Source: Stappia sp. 28M-7
GTDB lineage: Bacteria; Pseudomonadota; Alphaproteobacteria; Rhizobiales; Stappiaceae
Direction: 5' to 3'
DNA length: 64,000 nucleotides
Assembly: GCF_014252955.1 (NCBI RefSeq)
Contig: NZ_JACMIA010000001.1
Span: 3,494,258-3,558,257 of the forward strand
Shown: positions 43,426 to 50,748 of the stretch, in pieces
Numbering within the stretch: the first letter of the stretch is position 1
Layout of the letters: every line of letters starts with the position of its first letter
The notes under the pieces: model-generated
Databases searched by the model: none
What the model was told of the DNA's origin: nothing
The model's input: only the letters and a program-made list of their open reading frames with translations
Translations under genes and position numbers: made by a program

Positions 43426-43429
43426 AGAG

Positions 43430-43467
43430 GTGCTCCCCGGGGCCTGGCGACAGGTCCCGGGGAGCAC
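43430..43467. terminator. Bidirectional terminator-like hairpin between the ATPase and secDF genes
   Basis: Perfect 12-bp outer arms (GTGCTCCCCGGG and complement), then a 4-bp inner stem CCTG/CAGG closed by a GCGA loop of the stable GNRA type. Convergent genes flank it, so it can end both transcripts. No long T run on either side. Confidence 0.65.
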
Positions 43468-43477
43468 ATTTCCGCCC

Positions 43478-46000
43478 TCAGGCCGTGCGCTCGGCCTCAG
43501 GCGCGGCAGCGGCTGCCGCCTCTTTCCTCCGCGTCCACCAGTCGCCGAGCAGAAGCAGGATCGGAGCTGCGATGAAGATCGACGAGCTCGTCGCGATCAC
43601 CACGCCGAACAGCATCGGCAGGGCGAAGTTCTCCACCGCATTGCCGCCCCATATCGCCATCGGCAGCATCGCCAGAAACGTGGTAGCCGAGGTGAAGAGA
43701 CAGCGGGCCAGCACCTGGTTGATGCTGAGGTCGATAATCGACCTGAGATCCCGCTTCTTCGACATGCGGATGTTCTCGCGCATGCGGTCGTAGACCACCA
43801 CCTTGTCGTTCACCGAATAGCCGATGATGGTCAAAAGCGCGGCAATCGCCGTCAGGTTGAAGTCCAGCCCGAAGAGGGCGAAGAACCCGACCGTCTTGGT
43901 GGTGTCGAGCACCAGTGTCGCGATGGCGCCGATGGCGAAGTTCCACTCGAACCGCCACCAGATGTAGACCAGCATGGCAAGGCTCGCGAGAACCACGGCG
44001 ATGACGCCGTTGCGCGCGAGCTCGCCGCTGACCTTCGGCCCGACCACTTCCGTCCGCTCGATGCCGATGCCCGGATCGATCCGTTGCAGCGTGTCGCGGA
44101 CCTCGCTCACCGCACGCGTCTGGGCCGTCTCTCCGCCCTCCTGCCGCTGGATGCGGATCAGCACGTTGTCGCCGATCTGCTGCAGCGACACCTCGCCGAG
44201 ATCGAGCTTGCCGAGTTCATCGCGCAGGCTCGCCAGACTGACGCTCGCGGGCGTCGATGCCTCCACCTGAATGCCGCCCTTGAAGTCGATGCCATAGTTG
44301 AGGCCCGGCTTCATGAACAGGCCGATGGAGGCCAGCGACAACACGATGGAAAGCCCGATGCCGAAGAAACGCGCCTTCATGAACGAGATCGAGGTCCCGT
44401 CCGGCACGATGCGGATCAGCGGCTCGACCGAGATGGTCTTGAGCTTTCGCCGGCGCACCCACTCGGTCATCAGGATGCGCACCACCGCAACGGCGGTGAA
44501 CATCGACACGCAGATGCCGATCATCATGGTGATCGCGAACCCGCGCACCGGTCCCGAGCCGAACAGGAACAACAGACCCGTTGCGATCAGAGAGGTCACG
44601 TTGGCATCGACGATGGTGGAATAGGCCCGACCGAAGCCCCGGTCGAGGGCGGCGAAGGCGCTGGCTCCGCCCCTCGCCTCCTCGCGTATGCGCTCGTTGA
44701 TCAGGATATTGGCATCCACCGCAAGACCGATGCCGAGGATAATGCCGGCTATGCCCGGCAGGGTCAGCGTCGCGCCCAAGAGGCTGAGCAGGCCGACGGT
44801 CAGCGCCACGTTGAGGAACAGCGCGAAATTGGCGAAGAGGCCCCAGCCGCCATACAGCGCGACCATGAAGACCACCACCGCCGCAAAGCCGGCAAGGCCG
44901 GTGACCACGCCCATCTCGATGACGTCGCCGCCGAGATCCGGGCCGACCGTGCGCTCCTCGATGACGACGAGCGGCACCGGCAGTGCCCCGGCGCGCAGCA
45001 GCGCCGACAGCACCACCGTATCCTCGACAGTGAAGGACCCGCTGATCTGGCCGGTCCCGCCGGTGATCGGCTCGCGGATCACCGGGGCGCTCAGCACCTT
45101 GCCGTCGAGCACGATGGCGAAGGGCTTGCCGACATTCTGGCTGGTGATGCGCGCGAACTGCCGTGCGCCGGAACTGTCGAAACGGAAGCTGACGAGAGGC
45201 TCGCGCGTGCGCTGGTCGAAGCCGGCGCGGGCATCGGTCAGATGATCGCCCCCGAGCGCCACCCTGTCCTCGACCGCAACGCGCCGGCCGGTCTTTTCCT
45301 CCGGCAGCAGGCTGACGCCCGCCGGCAACCGCGCGCCCGGGACGACATCCGCCACCATGTGGAAGGACATCTGCGCCGTGGAGCCGAGCAGCTCGCGCAG
45401 CCGGGTCGGGTCGTTGAGACCCGGCAGCTGGACCAGGATGCGGTCGGCGCCAACCCGCTGGATCGTCGGCTCGGCAACGCCCACCTGGTCGACGCGCTGG
45501 CGGACGATCTCGAGGCTCTGGTCGATCGCCTGGTTCAACCGGTCGCGAAAGCCCGCCTCGCTGAAGCCGAGCCGGATGCGATCTCCCTCGGTCGTCATCT
45601 CGATATCGGAGACCTGCGCGCCGAAGCCGCCATTGGCGACCGGCGTTGCCAGATCGCGCAGCTGCTTGGCGATGCCGGCGCGGGCCGACGCATCGGGTAC
45701 GGAGACCACCACGCCTTCGCCGACCTGGCGCACGGTGCCTGCTACCCGCTCCTTGCGCAGCAGCGCCCTCGCCTCAGCGACAAGGCTCTTGAGCCGGTCG
45801 GCCTTGAGCGCATCGGCATCGACCTCGAGGACGAGATGCGACCCGCCTCGCAGGTCGAGGCCGAGCGTGACCTGTTGTTTGGGGAACCAGCCCGGCATCC
45901 GGTCCAGCTGGGCGGGTGTGAACACGTTGGGCAATGCGGCAAGCAGCCCGAAGAGAATGATGAGAGTGTAGGTCACAAGGACCCATCGGGACGTTTTCAT
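43478..46000 (-). CDS. secDF: Fused SecD-SecF protein translocase subunit
   Basis: Protein of about 840 residues in the inner membrane with twelve predicted helices; it uses the proton gradient to pull preproteins through SecYEG. The SecD half starts near residue 1 (KTSRWVLVTYTLIILFG), has the D1 motif TLGLDLRGGSHLVLEVD, and a large periplasmic P1 domain. The SecF half begins near residue 540 (SFMKARFFGIGLSIVLSLASIG) with its own DFKGG motif (GIDFKGGIQVE). A single fused gene is usual in rhizobia-like bacteria. The ATG at 46000 is chosen by family alignment; the open frame continues to 46132. No yajC upstream; three small genes instead. Confidence 0.95.
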   Translation of the reverse strand: MKTSRWVLVTYTLIILFGLLAALPNVFTPAQLDRMPGWFPKQQVTLGLDLRGGSHLVLEVDADALKADRLKSLVAEARALLRKERVAGTVRQVGEGVVVSVPDASARAGIAKQLRDLATPVANGGFGAQVSDIEMTTEGDRIRLGFSEAGFRDRLNQAIDQSLEIVRQRVDQVGVAEPTIQRVGADRILVQLPGLNDPTRLRELLGSTAQMSFHMVADVVPGARLPAGVSLLPEEKTGRRVAVEDRVALGGDHLTDARAGFDQRTREPLVSFRFDSSGARQFARITSQNVGKPFAIVLDGKVLSAPVIREPITGGTGQISGSFTVEDTVVLSALLRAGALPVPLVVIEERTVGPDLGGDVIEMGVVTGLAGFAAVVVFMVALYGGWGLFANFALFLNVALTVGLLSLLGATLTLPGIAGIILGIGLAVDANILINERIREEARGGASAFAALDRGFGRAYSTIVDANVTSLIATGLLFLFGSGPVRGFAITMMIGICVSMFTAVAVVRILMTEWVRRRKLKTISVEPLIRIVPDGTSISFMKARFFGIGLSIVLSLASIGLFMKPGLNYGIDFKGGIQVEASTPASVSLASLRDELGKLDLGEVSLQQIGDNVLIRIQRQEGGETAQTRAVSEVRDTLQRIDPGIGIERTEVVGPKVSGELARNGVIAVVLASLAMLVYIWWRFEWNFAIGAIATLVLDTTKTVGFFALFGLDFNLTAIAALLTIIGYSVNDKVVVYDRMRENIRMSKKRDLRSIIDLSINQVLARCLFTSATTFLAMLPMAIWGGNAVENFALPMLFGVVIATSSSIFIAAPILLLLGDWWTRRKEAAAAAAPEAERTA

Positions 46001-46077
46001 TGTCTGATCCGAAGCAAAAGATATCGGGCGGGCGCCCACGGGACGCCCGGCAGGAACCGGCTTGGAAAGCCGGACGA

Positions 46078-46491
46078 TCAGACAGAAAGGGGTGGTCCCC
46101 GCGCCCGCGCACAAAGCGGACCGGACGCGCACGCGGCCTCCCGCCCCGTCGCATTGACGGACAAGAGGCGCTGCGTGGGCAGATCGACGGGATTGCCGGC
46201 AAGCTGGTCGTGCGGATCGGGGCCCGCCGATGTGTTCAGGCCCTGGCGACGCAGGCTCGCCTGGAGCTGGTGGCGTGCCCGGTCGCGGTCGAGGATCGCA
46301 CGGGGCGTCGTCGCTCCGCTGCCCGGACGGCTTTCGCCGCTGGCCTGCGAGGAAGCTGCCGGACCATCTCCAGGCACAGCTCCGCCCCCCGCCGCCGCCA
46401 GCAGAAGCAGCAGCGCAGGCAGCAGCAGCCAGGGCAAAACGCCCGCAGAGGCGGCGCGGTTACGCCGCCAGACGATCCGAAAGCGGTTCAT
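46078..46491 (-). CDS. Small protein with N-terminal membrane anchor, unknown
   Basis: About 137 residues: RRNRAASAGVLPWLLLPALLLLLAAAGGGA is a clear signal-anchor or signal peptide after a basic N-terminus, followed by a Gly/Ser/Pro-rich exported part and a helical stretch (RAILDRDRARHQLQASLRRQGL). No family recognised. It begins 27 bases after the stop of the gene upstream and ends 78 bases before secDF, in the same direction, so it could be part of a short operon. Composition-driven open frames occur here on both strands, so confidence is modest. Confidence 0.5.
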   Translation of the reverse strand: MNRFRIVWRRNRAASAGVLPWLLLPALLLLLAAAGGGAVPGDGPAASSQASGESRPGSGATTPRAILDRDRARHQLQASLRRQGLNTSAGPDPHDQLAGNPVDLPTQRLLSVNATGREAACASGPLCARARGPPLSV

Positions 46492-46518
46492 GTGGTGCCG
46501 ACAGGCCCGCTGAGGGCC

Positions 46519-46731
46519 TTAGCCCGCGGCCGCCGGCAACACGATTTCGGCAACGCCGGAAACCGTCAGGATCACGCCGCCCATGAGAAGCGCGGTGATC
46601 GCCAGCGCCATGACCGAGGCCATGCCCGGCTGGGCGGCAAGAACGGCGAACATGCCCTTCTCGCGGGGGGTGCTGTAGACGATGGAAAAGATTGCGGCCA
46701 CGAAAATGGCCAGCCCAACGGTGATCTGCAT
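46519..46731 (-). CDS. Small two-helix membrane protein, unknown
   Basis: Protein of 70 residues: helix 1 QITVGLAIFVAAIFSIVYS, a basic loop with PREKG, then helix 2 VMALAITALLMGGVILTVSGVAEIVL. GGAGAC precedes the ATG at 46731. No family recognised. Lies between two other small membrane-anchored genes, upstream of secDF and on the same strand. The topology and ribosome site make it more convincing than length alone would. Confidence 0.6.
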   Translation of the reverse strand: MQITVGLAIFVAAIFSIVYSTPREKGMFAVLAAQPGMASVMALAITALLMGGVILTVSGVAEIVLPAAAG

Positions 46732-46818
46732 GGGAAGTCTCCGCGTCGGCACGCCGGCATCCTGATGCGGCACGTGCCCTGAAATCGTTCGGCCGCCCGA
46801 AGGCGGCATCGACAGGTT

Positions 46819-47205
46819 TCAGGCGGAAACGGGAGGCGCGCGCGGAGCATGCGCTGCCCCGGTGCGGCCCGGTAGAGCCGCGCAGCAGGCAATCAGCGGC
46901 AAGCCGCCCGCCGCCACGATTTCGGCGGGCATCGGCATCGCCATGACGACGGCGTCGTCCTGATCGCTGCCGGAAGGAGACGGCGCCGGGAGGGCTCGCT
47001 GGCGGATGTCGTGATCCAGCTTCGGCAGCACGGCCGAGGTGGCCGCTCCGCTGTCGCTGGTCAGAACCGGCTGGGCGAGTTTCGGCGTCGGATAGCGCGC
47101 GCCGTAGGGAACGGCGGCGGCAAACGCAAAAAGCACCGCCAGGAACGCGATGATCCATCGCTCCAGGCGGAGCGGGCGTCTGGCATCCGTTCCGTTTGTC
47201 GTCAT
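46819..47205 (-). CDS. Small membrane-anchored protein, unknown
   Basis: About 128 residues. N-terminal basic segment, then a membrane helix WIIAFLAVLFAFAAAVPYGA and an exported or periplasmic Ala/Pro-rich part, ending in a second hydrophobic stretch (VVMAMPMPAEIVAAGGLPLIACCAALPG). No known family. First of three consecutive small genes running toward secDF. ATG at 47205; the open frame starts with TTG at 47211. Ribosome site weak. Confidence 0.5.
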   Translation of the reverse strand: MTTNGTDARRPLRLERWIIAFLAVLFAFAAAVPYGARYPTPKLAQPVLTSDSGAATSAVLPKLDHDIRQRALPAPSPSGSDQDDAVVMAMPMPAEIVAAGGLPLIACCAALPGRTGAAHAPRAPPVSA

Positions 47206-47258
47206 CGGCAAAGTCTACACGAGCGCCGGGCAAAAGACGACGGGAATAGTGGCCAGGC

Positions 47259-48173
47259 TCAGCCCGCCCCCTCCGGCAGGACGGTGGCGACGATGGACGC
47301 ATCGAGCGCTTCGTACTCGGCAAGCCCGATGGTCTGGTAGAGCTCTGCCCGGCTCTGCATCTCACCCAGCATCGCTTGTGTCGAGCCGTCGCGCGCCAGC
47401 ACCGTGTAGAGCTTCTCCTGCGCCTTGTTGGCAACGCGCAGCGAGGACACCGGCCAGATCACCATCCGGTAGCCCATCTCCTCGAACTCGCTCGCCGTGA
47501 AGAAGGGCGTGCGGCCGAATTCCGTCATGTTGGCCAGCAGCGGCACGCCGGGCATGCGGGCGGCGAACTCGCGGAACATCTCGGCCGTCGTCAGCGCCTC
47601 GGGGAAGATCGCATCGGCACCTGCCTCCATGTAGAGCTTCGCCCGTGCGACCGCGCCGTCGATGCCCTCGCTCGCGGCCGCATCCGTCCGCGCGACGATG
47701 TAGAGATGCCGCCGTGCCCTCGCCGCCGCCGCGACCTTCGCCGCCATGTCTCTCGCATCGGCGAGCTTCTTGTCGTTGAGATGCCCGCACTTCTTCGGCA
47801 GCAGCTGGTCCTCCAGATGCACGGCGCCGGCGCCGGCATCCTCGAACGTGCGCACCATGTGCATGACGTTGAGCGCCTCGCCATAGCCGGTATCCCCGTC
47901 GACGAGCAGCGGAAGACCGGCCGCGCGGGTGATCTGGCGGATGAAGAAGGCAACCTCGTCCACCGTGATGATGCCGAGATCGGGAATGCCCATCGAGGCG
48001 GTCATCGCCGCCCCGGAAAGATACAGCCCCTTGAAGCCTGCCGCCTTCGCCTGCAGCGCCGCCATGCCGTTATGGGCGCCCGGCAGCCGGGCGATGCCGC
48101 CCTGCTCCACCAGCGTGCGAAAACGCTCCCCGGCGGGACTGTCGGGCAGATGGCTGGAAACGAGATAGGGCAT
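47259..48173 (-). CDS. prpB: Isocitrate lyase/PEP mutase-family protein, probable methylisocitrate lyase
   Basis: Protein of 304 residues. The catalytic loop is K127-K-C129-G-H131, the methylisocitrate/isocitrate lyase signature; metal ligands lie in LLVDGDTGYGEA (D92, D94) and HLEDQ. PrpB splits 2-methylisocitrate to pyruvate and succinate in the propionate methylcitrate cycle. prpC and acnD are not in the window, so related activities (oxaloacetate decarboxylase, carboxyvinyl-carboxyphosphonate mutase) remain possible. GGAAAG precedes the ATG. Confidence 0.85.
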   Translation of the reverse strand: MPYLVSSHLPDSPAGERFRTLVEQGGIARLPGAHNGMAALQAKAAGFKGLYLSGAAMTASMGIPDLGIITVDEVAFFIRQITRAAGLPLLVDGDTGYGEALNVMHMVRTFEDAGAGAVHLEDQLLPKKCGHLNDKKLADARDMAAKVAAAARARRHLYIVARTDAAASEGIDGAVARAKLYMEAGADAIFPEALTTAEMFREFAARMPGVPLLANMTEFGRTPFFTASEFEEMGYRMVIWPVSSLRVANKAQEKLYTVLARDGSTQAMLGEMQSRAELYQTIGLAEYEALDASIVATVLPEGAG

Positions 48174-48331
48174 CGGCTTTCCTCGTGCGGACCTGCGGTG
48201 CCCTCGTCATGATGGCACCGCTCTCCCGACCGAAATAGCCTGCCGGCGAGGCTCTGTCAGCCCCGCCCGCCCCTTCCCGCCATATCTCCTCGGCAAGCCG
48301 GATGCGTCCTTGCCCCGGCCCAGTTCGCGGA

Positions 48332-50647
48332 TCAGAACGTCACGCGCCAGTTGGCAGCCAACCATGCGCTGGCGCCTTCGCCCTTGGTGGTGGCGTTGCC
48401 CATCACCGACAGCGTCGATCCAGACACATCGACCTCGAAGCCCGCACCGGCGCGCAGCCAGTCTTGCCGGTACTTGGCCGCGCCCAGGTTGAACGCCCCC
48501 AGGCCCACCACCTGCCCGGTGACGTTCGACCCGCTGCTCTCGAAGCGGTGGACGCCCTCCAGCGTGCCGATAAGGCGGAACTGCTCCATGAGCGGATAGC
48601 GGGCATCGAAGCCGTAGCGGACTTCGGTGCTGGCATCGCACAGGCTGTTGAACGCCGCCGGGAAGGCGCCGCCCGCCTCCGTATAGGCGCCGAGGCAGGT
48701 GCGGGCATAGGAGAGTTCGCCATAGGGAGACACATGCGGAAACAGGTTTTCCCACTGGAGACGACCGCGAATGCCGTAGCCTTCCACATCCGTCTTGCCG
48801 GTGGACGTGTTGACCACACCGCCGGAAAGGTAGTTGCGGGCGATATCGGCATTGCCCCAAAGGCCCGTGCCGGTCATCACGGCCCACAGACCGCTGTTCT
48901 CGTCGCCCGTGATCTGGCCAAGGGCCTCCAGCTTGACGTAGCCGGCGCGCACCTCGCTCGAGCCGCCCAGCACCGTCGTCTGCTCGGCGCCGGTATAGCC
49001 GGCGACACCGTTCAGCTGCACCGGGCCGAAATTGTAGCCGACGCCGATCTCGCCGAGCCCGAGGCTGCCGTCGCGGCTGCCATGATCGTCGCGGCCCCAG
49101 TCGCCGCCCGCCCACATCGTGAACTTGCCGTCCGGCGCGCGGCGGTCGAGCGGACGCGACCCGGCGCCGTTGACGATCACGCCCATGGACTTGACGGACA
49201 TGGTGTTGGTGGCGCCGGCGGAGCCGAGGCTGCTTCCCAGCGCCTGCAACGTGATGATGCCGGTGCCGCCAGTTCCTCCGGTACCGCCTGCGCCGCCAGT
49301 TCCGCCCGTGCCGCCGGTTCCGCCGGTTCCACCCGTGCCGCCGGTTCCACCAGTGCCACCGGTGCCACCAGTCCCGCCCGTCCCGCCGGTACCGCCTGTC
49401 CCGCCAGTTCCGCCAGTTCCGCCGGTGCCAGTGGGACCTGTGCCGGTGCCGCGGGCGATATAGACCTCGTCATCGCGCGTCAGGCCGATGACGATCGAGC
49501 CGTCCTCGTTGGTTGCTTCGGCGGTCATGGTGATGTCTGACCGGTTCGGTTCGCTGGGGAGACTGCTCACGATCGTCGCGCCGCTGTTCCGCAGCCAGTC
49601 CTCGACGGTCAACATCCCGTCGCCTTCGGTCCAACGGAAGCCATGGCCGGTGCTGCCGCTGGAGATATTGCCGACGATGACCTCACCGTTGCCGGAGACC
49701 GCCTGCGCCCAGGACAGGACGCTGGACGCGCCGTCCAGGCCGCCCAGCGAGAAAATCTCGCCATCGACCCAGCGGACCGCCTGCGCCGCATATCCCTCTA
49801 CGGAGTGGCCGACGATCACCCGCCCGTCCCAGGAAACGCCGGTCGCGCCGGAGATGTTGGAGCGCGCCGTGCTGTCGGTCAGCGTCGGCAGGGCCACCAT
49901 ACCCGTCCCCTCGGTCCAGCGGAACGCCCGGAACCGGTCGTCGCTCGACAGAGCCGAGCCGACGATCACCGAGCCGTCATAGGAGGTTGCCGTCGCCTGG
50001 TCATTGCCGTACGTATCGCGGCCGTCGAGCCAGCCGAGGCTCTGCATGCCGCCGCTTTCGGTCCAGCGGAAGGCCTCGCCGCCGGTTGCGCCGACATATC
50101 CGACGACGACATTGCCGTCGCCGGAAACGGCCGTCGCCTCGGAGAACGGGTTGGTGTTGCCCTCCAGCGAACCGAGCGGCTGGAAGCCGCCTGCAGACGT
50201 CCAGCGATAGGCGCGCAGGCCGAACTCGCCGCCGGACACGCCGGGCGCCGCCCGGCCGACGATGACGCCGCCATCGGCGGAAATGCCGTTGGCGTTGTAA
50301 TTCTGGCTCCCGTTCAGCGGCCGGGCGACCGACGGATCGCCGACCGGCCTCACGCCGTCCTGGCCGGTCCAGACGAAACCGCTGGTGATGCTGTTTCCGT
50401 AGCTGCGATACACCGTGCCGACGAAGGTGCCGCCATCGGCCGTCATGCCGCCGATGCGGGCCGGGTCGGTCAATCCGGGGCTGTAGCCGGGCTCGTCCGG
50501 GTCGCCGTAGAACAGGCGGATCACATGCGCGGGGCTCAGCAGATTGATATCGGCAACTTCCTGTGCGGAAAGCGGATACGCTGCCAGAAGCGACAGGGAC
50601 GCCAGTGCAGTCGACTGAAAAAGTCCCTTGTATTTCTCAACCCTCAT
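48332..50647 (-). CDS. Autotransporter-like protein with HAF repeats and a Gly-Gly-Thr linker
   Basis: About 771 residues. Signal peptide (ends AAYPLSAQ) followed by about six HAF-type repeats, each with a VVVG-like strand and RWTE-G-GM-x-x-LG motif (50-360). The segment near 398-465 is an almost pure Gly-Gly-Thr linker from a 9-bp tandem DNA repeat. The C-terminal 300 residues (WAGGDWGRDDHG to WRVTF) are an outer-membrane beta-barrel of autotransporter type, ending in Phe, so the N-terminal domain is probably exposed at the surface. Such proteins are adhesins in other bacteria. ATG 50647 has GAGAGGG upstream; a TTG at 50653 is rejected. Divergent from the histidine kinase. Confidence 0.85.
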   Translation of the reverse strand: MRVEKYKGLFQSTALASLSLLAAYPLSAQEVADINLLSPAHVIRLFYGDPDEPGYSPGLTDPARIGGMTADGGTFVGTVYRSYGNSITSGFVWTGQDGVRPVGDPSVARPLNGSQNYNANGISADGGVIVGRAAPGVSGGEFGLRAYRWTSAGGFQPLGSLEGNTNPFSEATAVSGDGNVVVGYVGATGGEAFRWTESGGMQSLGWLDGRDTYGNDQATATSYDGSVIVGSALSSDDRFRAFRWTEGTGMVALPTLTDSTARSNISGATGVSWDGRVIVGHSVEGYAAQAVRWVDGEIFSLGGLDGASSVLSWAQAVSGNGEVIVGNISSGSTGHGFRWTEGDGMLTVEDWLRNSGATIVSSLPSEPNRSDITMTAEATNEDGSIVIGLTRDDEVYIARGTGTGPTGTGGTGGTGGTGGTGGTGGTGGTGGTGGTGGTGGTGGTGGTGGTGGAGGTGGTGGTGIITLQALGSSLGSAGATNTMSVKSMGVIVNGAGSRPLDRRAPDGKFTMWAGGDWGRDDHGSRDGSLGLGEIGVGYNFGPVQLNGVAGYTGAEQTTVLGGSSEVRAGYVKLEALGQITGDENSGLWAVMTGTGLWGNADIARNYLSGGVVNTSTGKTDVEGYGIRGRLQWENLFPHVSPYGELSYARTCLGAYTEAGGAFPAAFNSLCDASTEVRYGFDARYPLMEQFRLIGTLEGVHRFESSGSNVTGQVVGLGAFNLGAAKYRQDWLRAGAGFEVDVSGSTLSVMGNATTKGEGASAWLAANWRVTF
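49262..49429 (-). repeat. 9-bp tandem repeat coding for the Gly-Gly-Thr linker
   Basis: About eighteen imperfect copies of a 9-bp unit (GGx-GGx-ACx on the coding strand), varying mainly at third bases. One unit codes Gly-Gly-Ala. A gain or loss of units keeps the frame, so linker length could vary between strains. Confidence 0.85.
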
Positions 50648-50725
50648 TGACAACGTACCCTCTCACTCACGCCATTCCATTGAAGAAATTCCCGACAACC
50701 TAGTGGAACAGGCGACGGCACGGCA

Positions 50726-50741
50726 TCACCTGAACAGGTGA
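50726..50741 (+). promoter_or_regulatory. Palindrome over the ribosome binding site of the histidine kinase gene
   Basis: TCACCTG-AA-CAGGTGA, perfect 7-bp arms, eight bases before the GTG start. The right arm contains the AGGTGA ribosome site. As DNA it is a possible operator in the 100-base divergent region; as RNA the hairpin would hide the ribosome site. Either could couple kinase and autotransporter expression. Confidence 0.55.
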
Positions 50742-50748
50742 GCGACAC

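Noticed and set aside
41152-43467. 771-codon open frame antisense to the metal ATPase
   Set aside because: Shadow of the P-type ATPase gene; no recognisable domain.
43430-46513. 1027-codon open frame antisense to secDF
   Set aside because: Same composition artefact; the secDF frame has all family motifs.
48302-49540. 412-codon plus-strand frame opposite the autotransporter gene, with a Pro-Val-Pro-Pro repeat in a neighbouring frame
   Set aside because: The repeats are the antisense reading of the Gly-Gly-Thr linker; the minus frame has signal peptide and beta-barrel.
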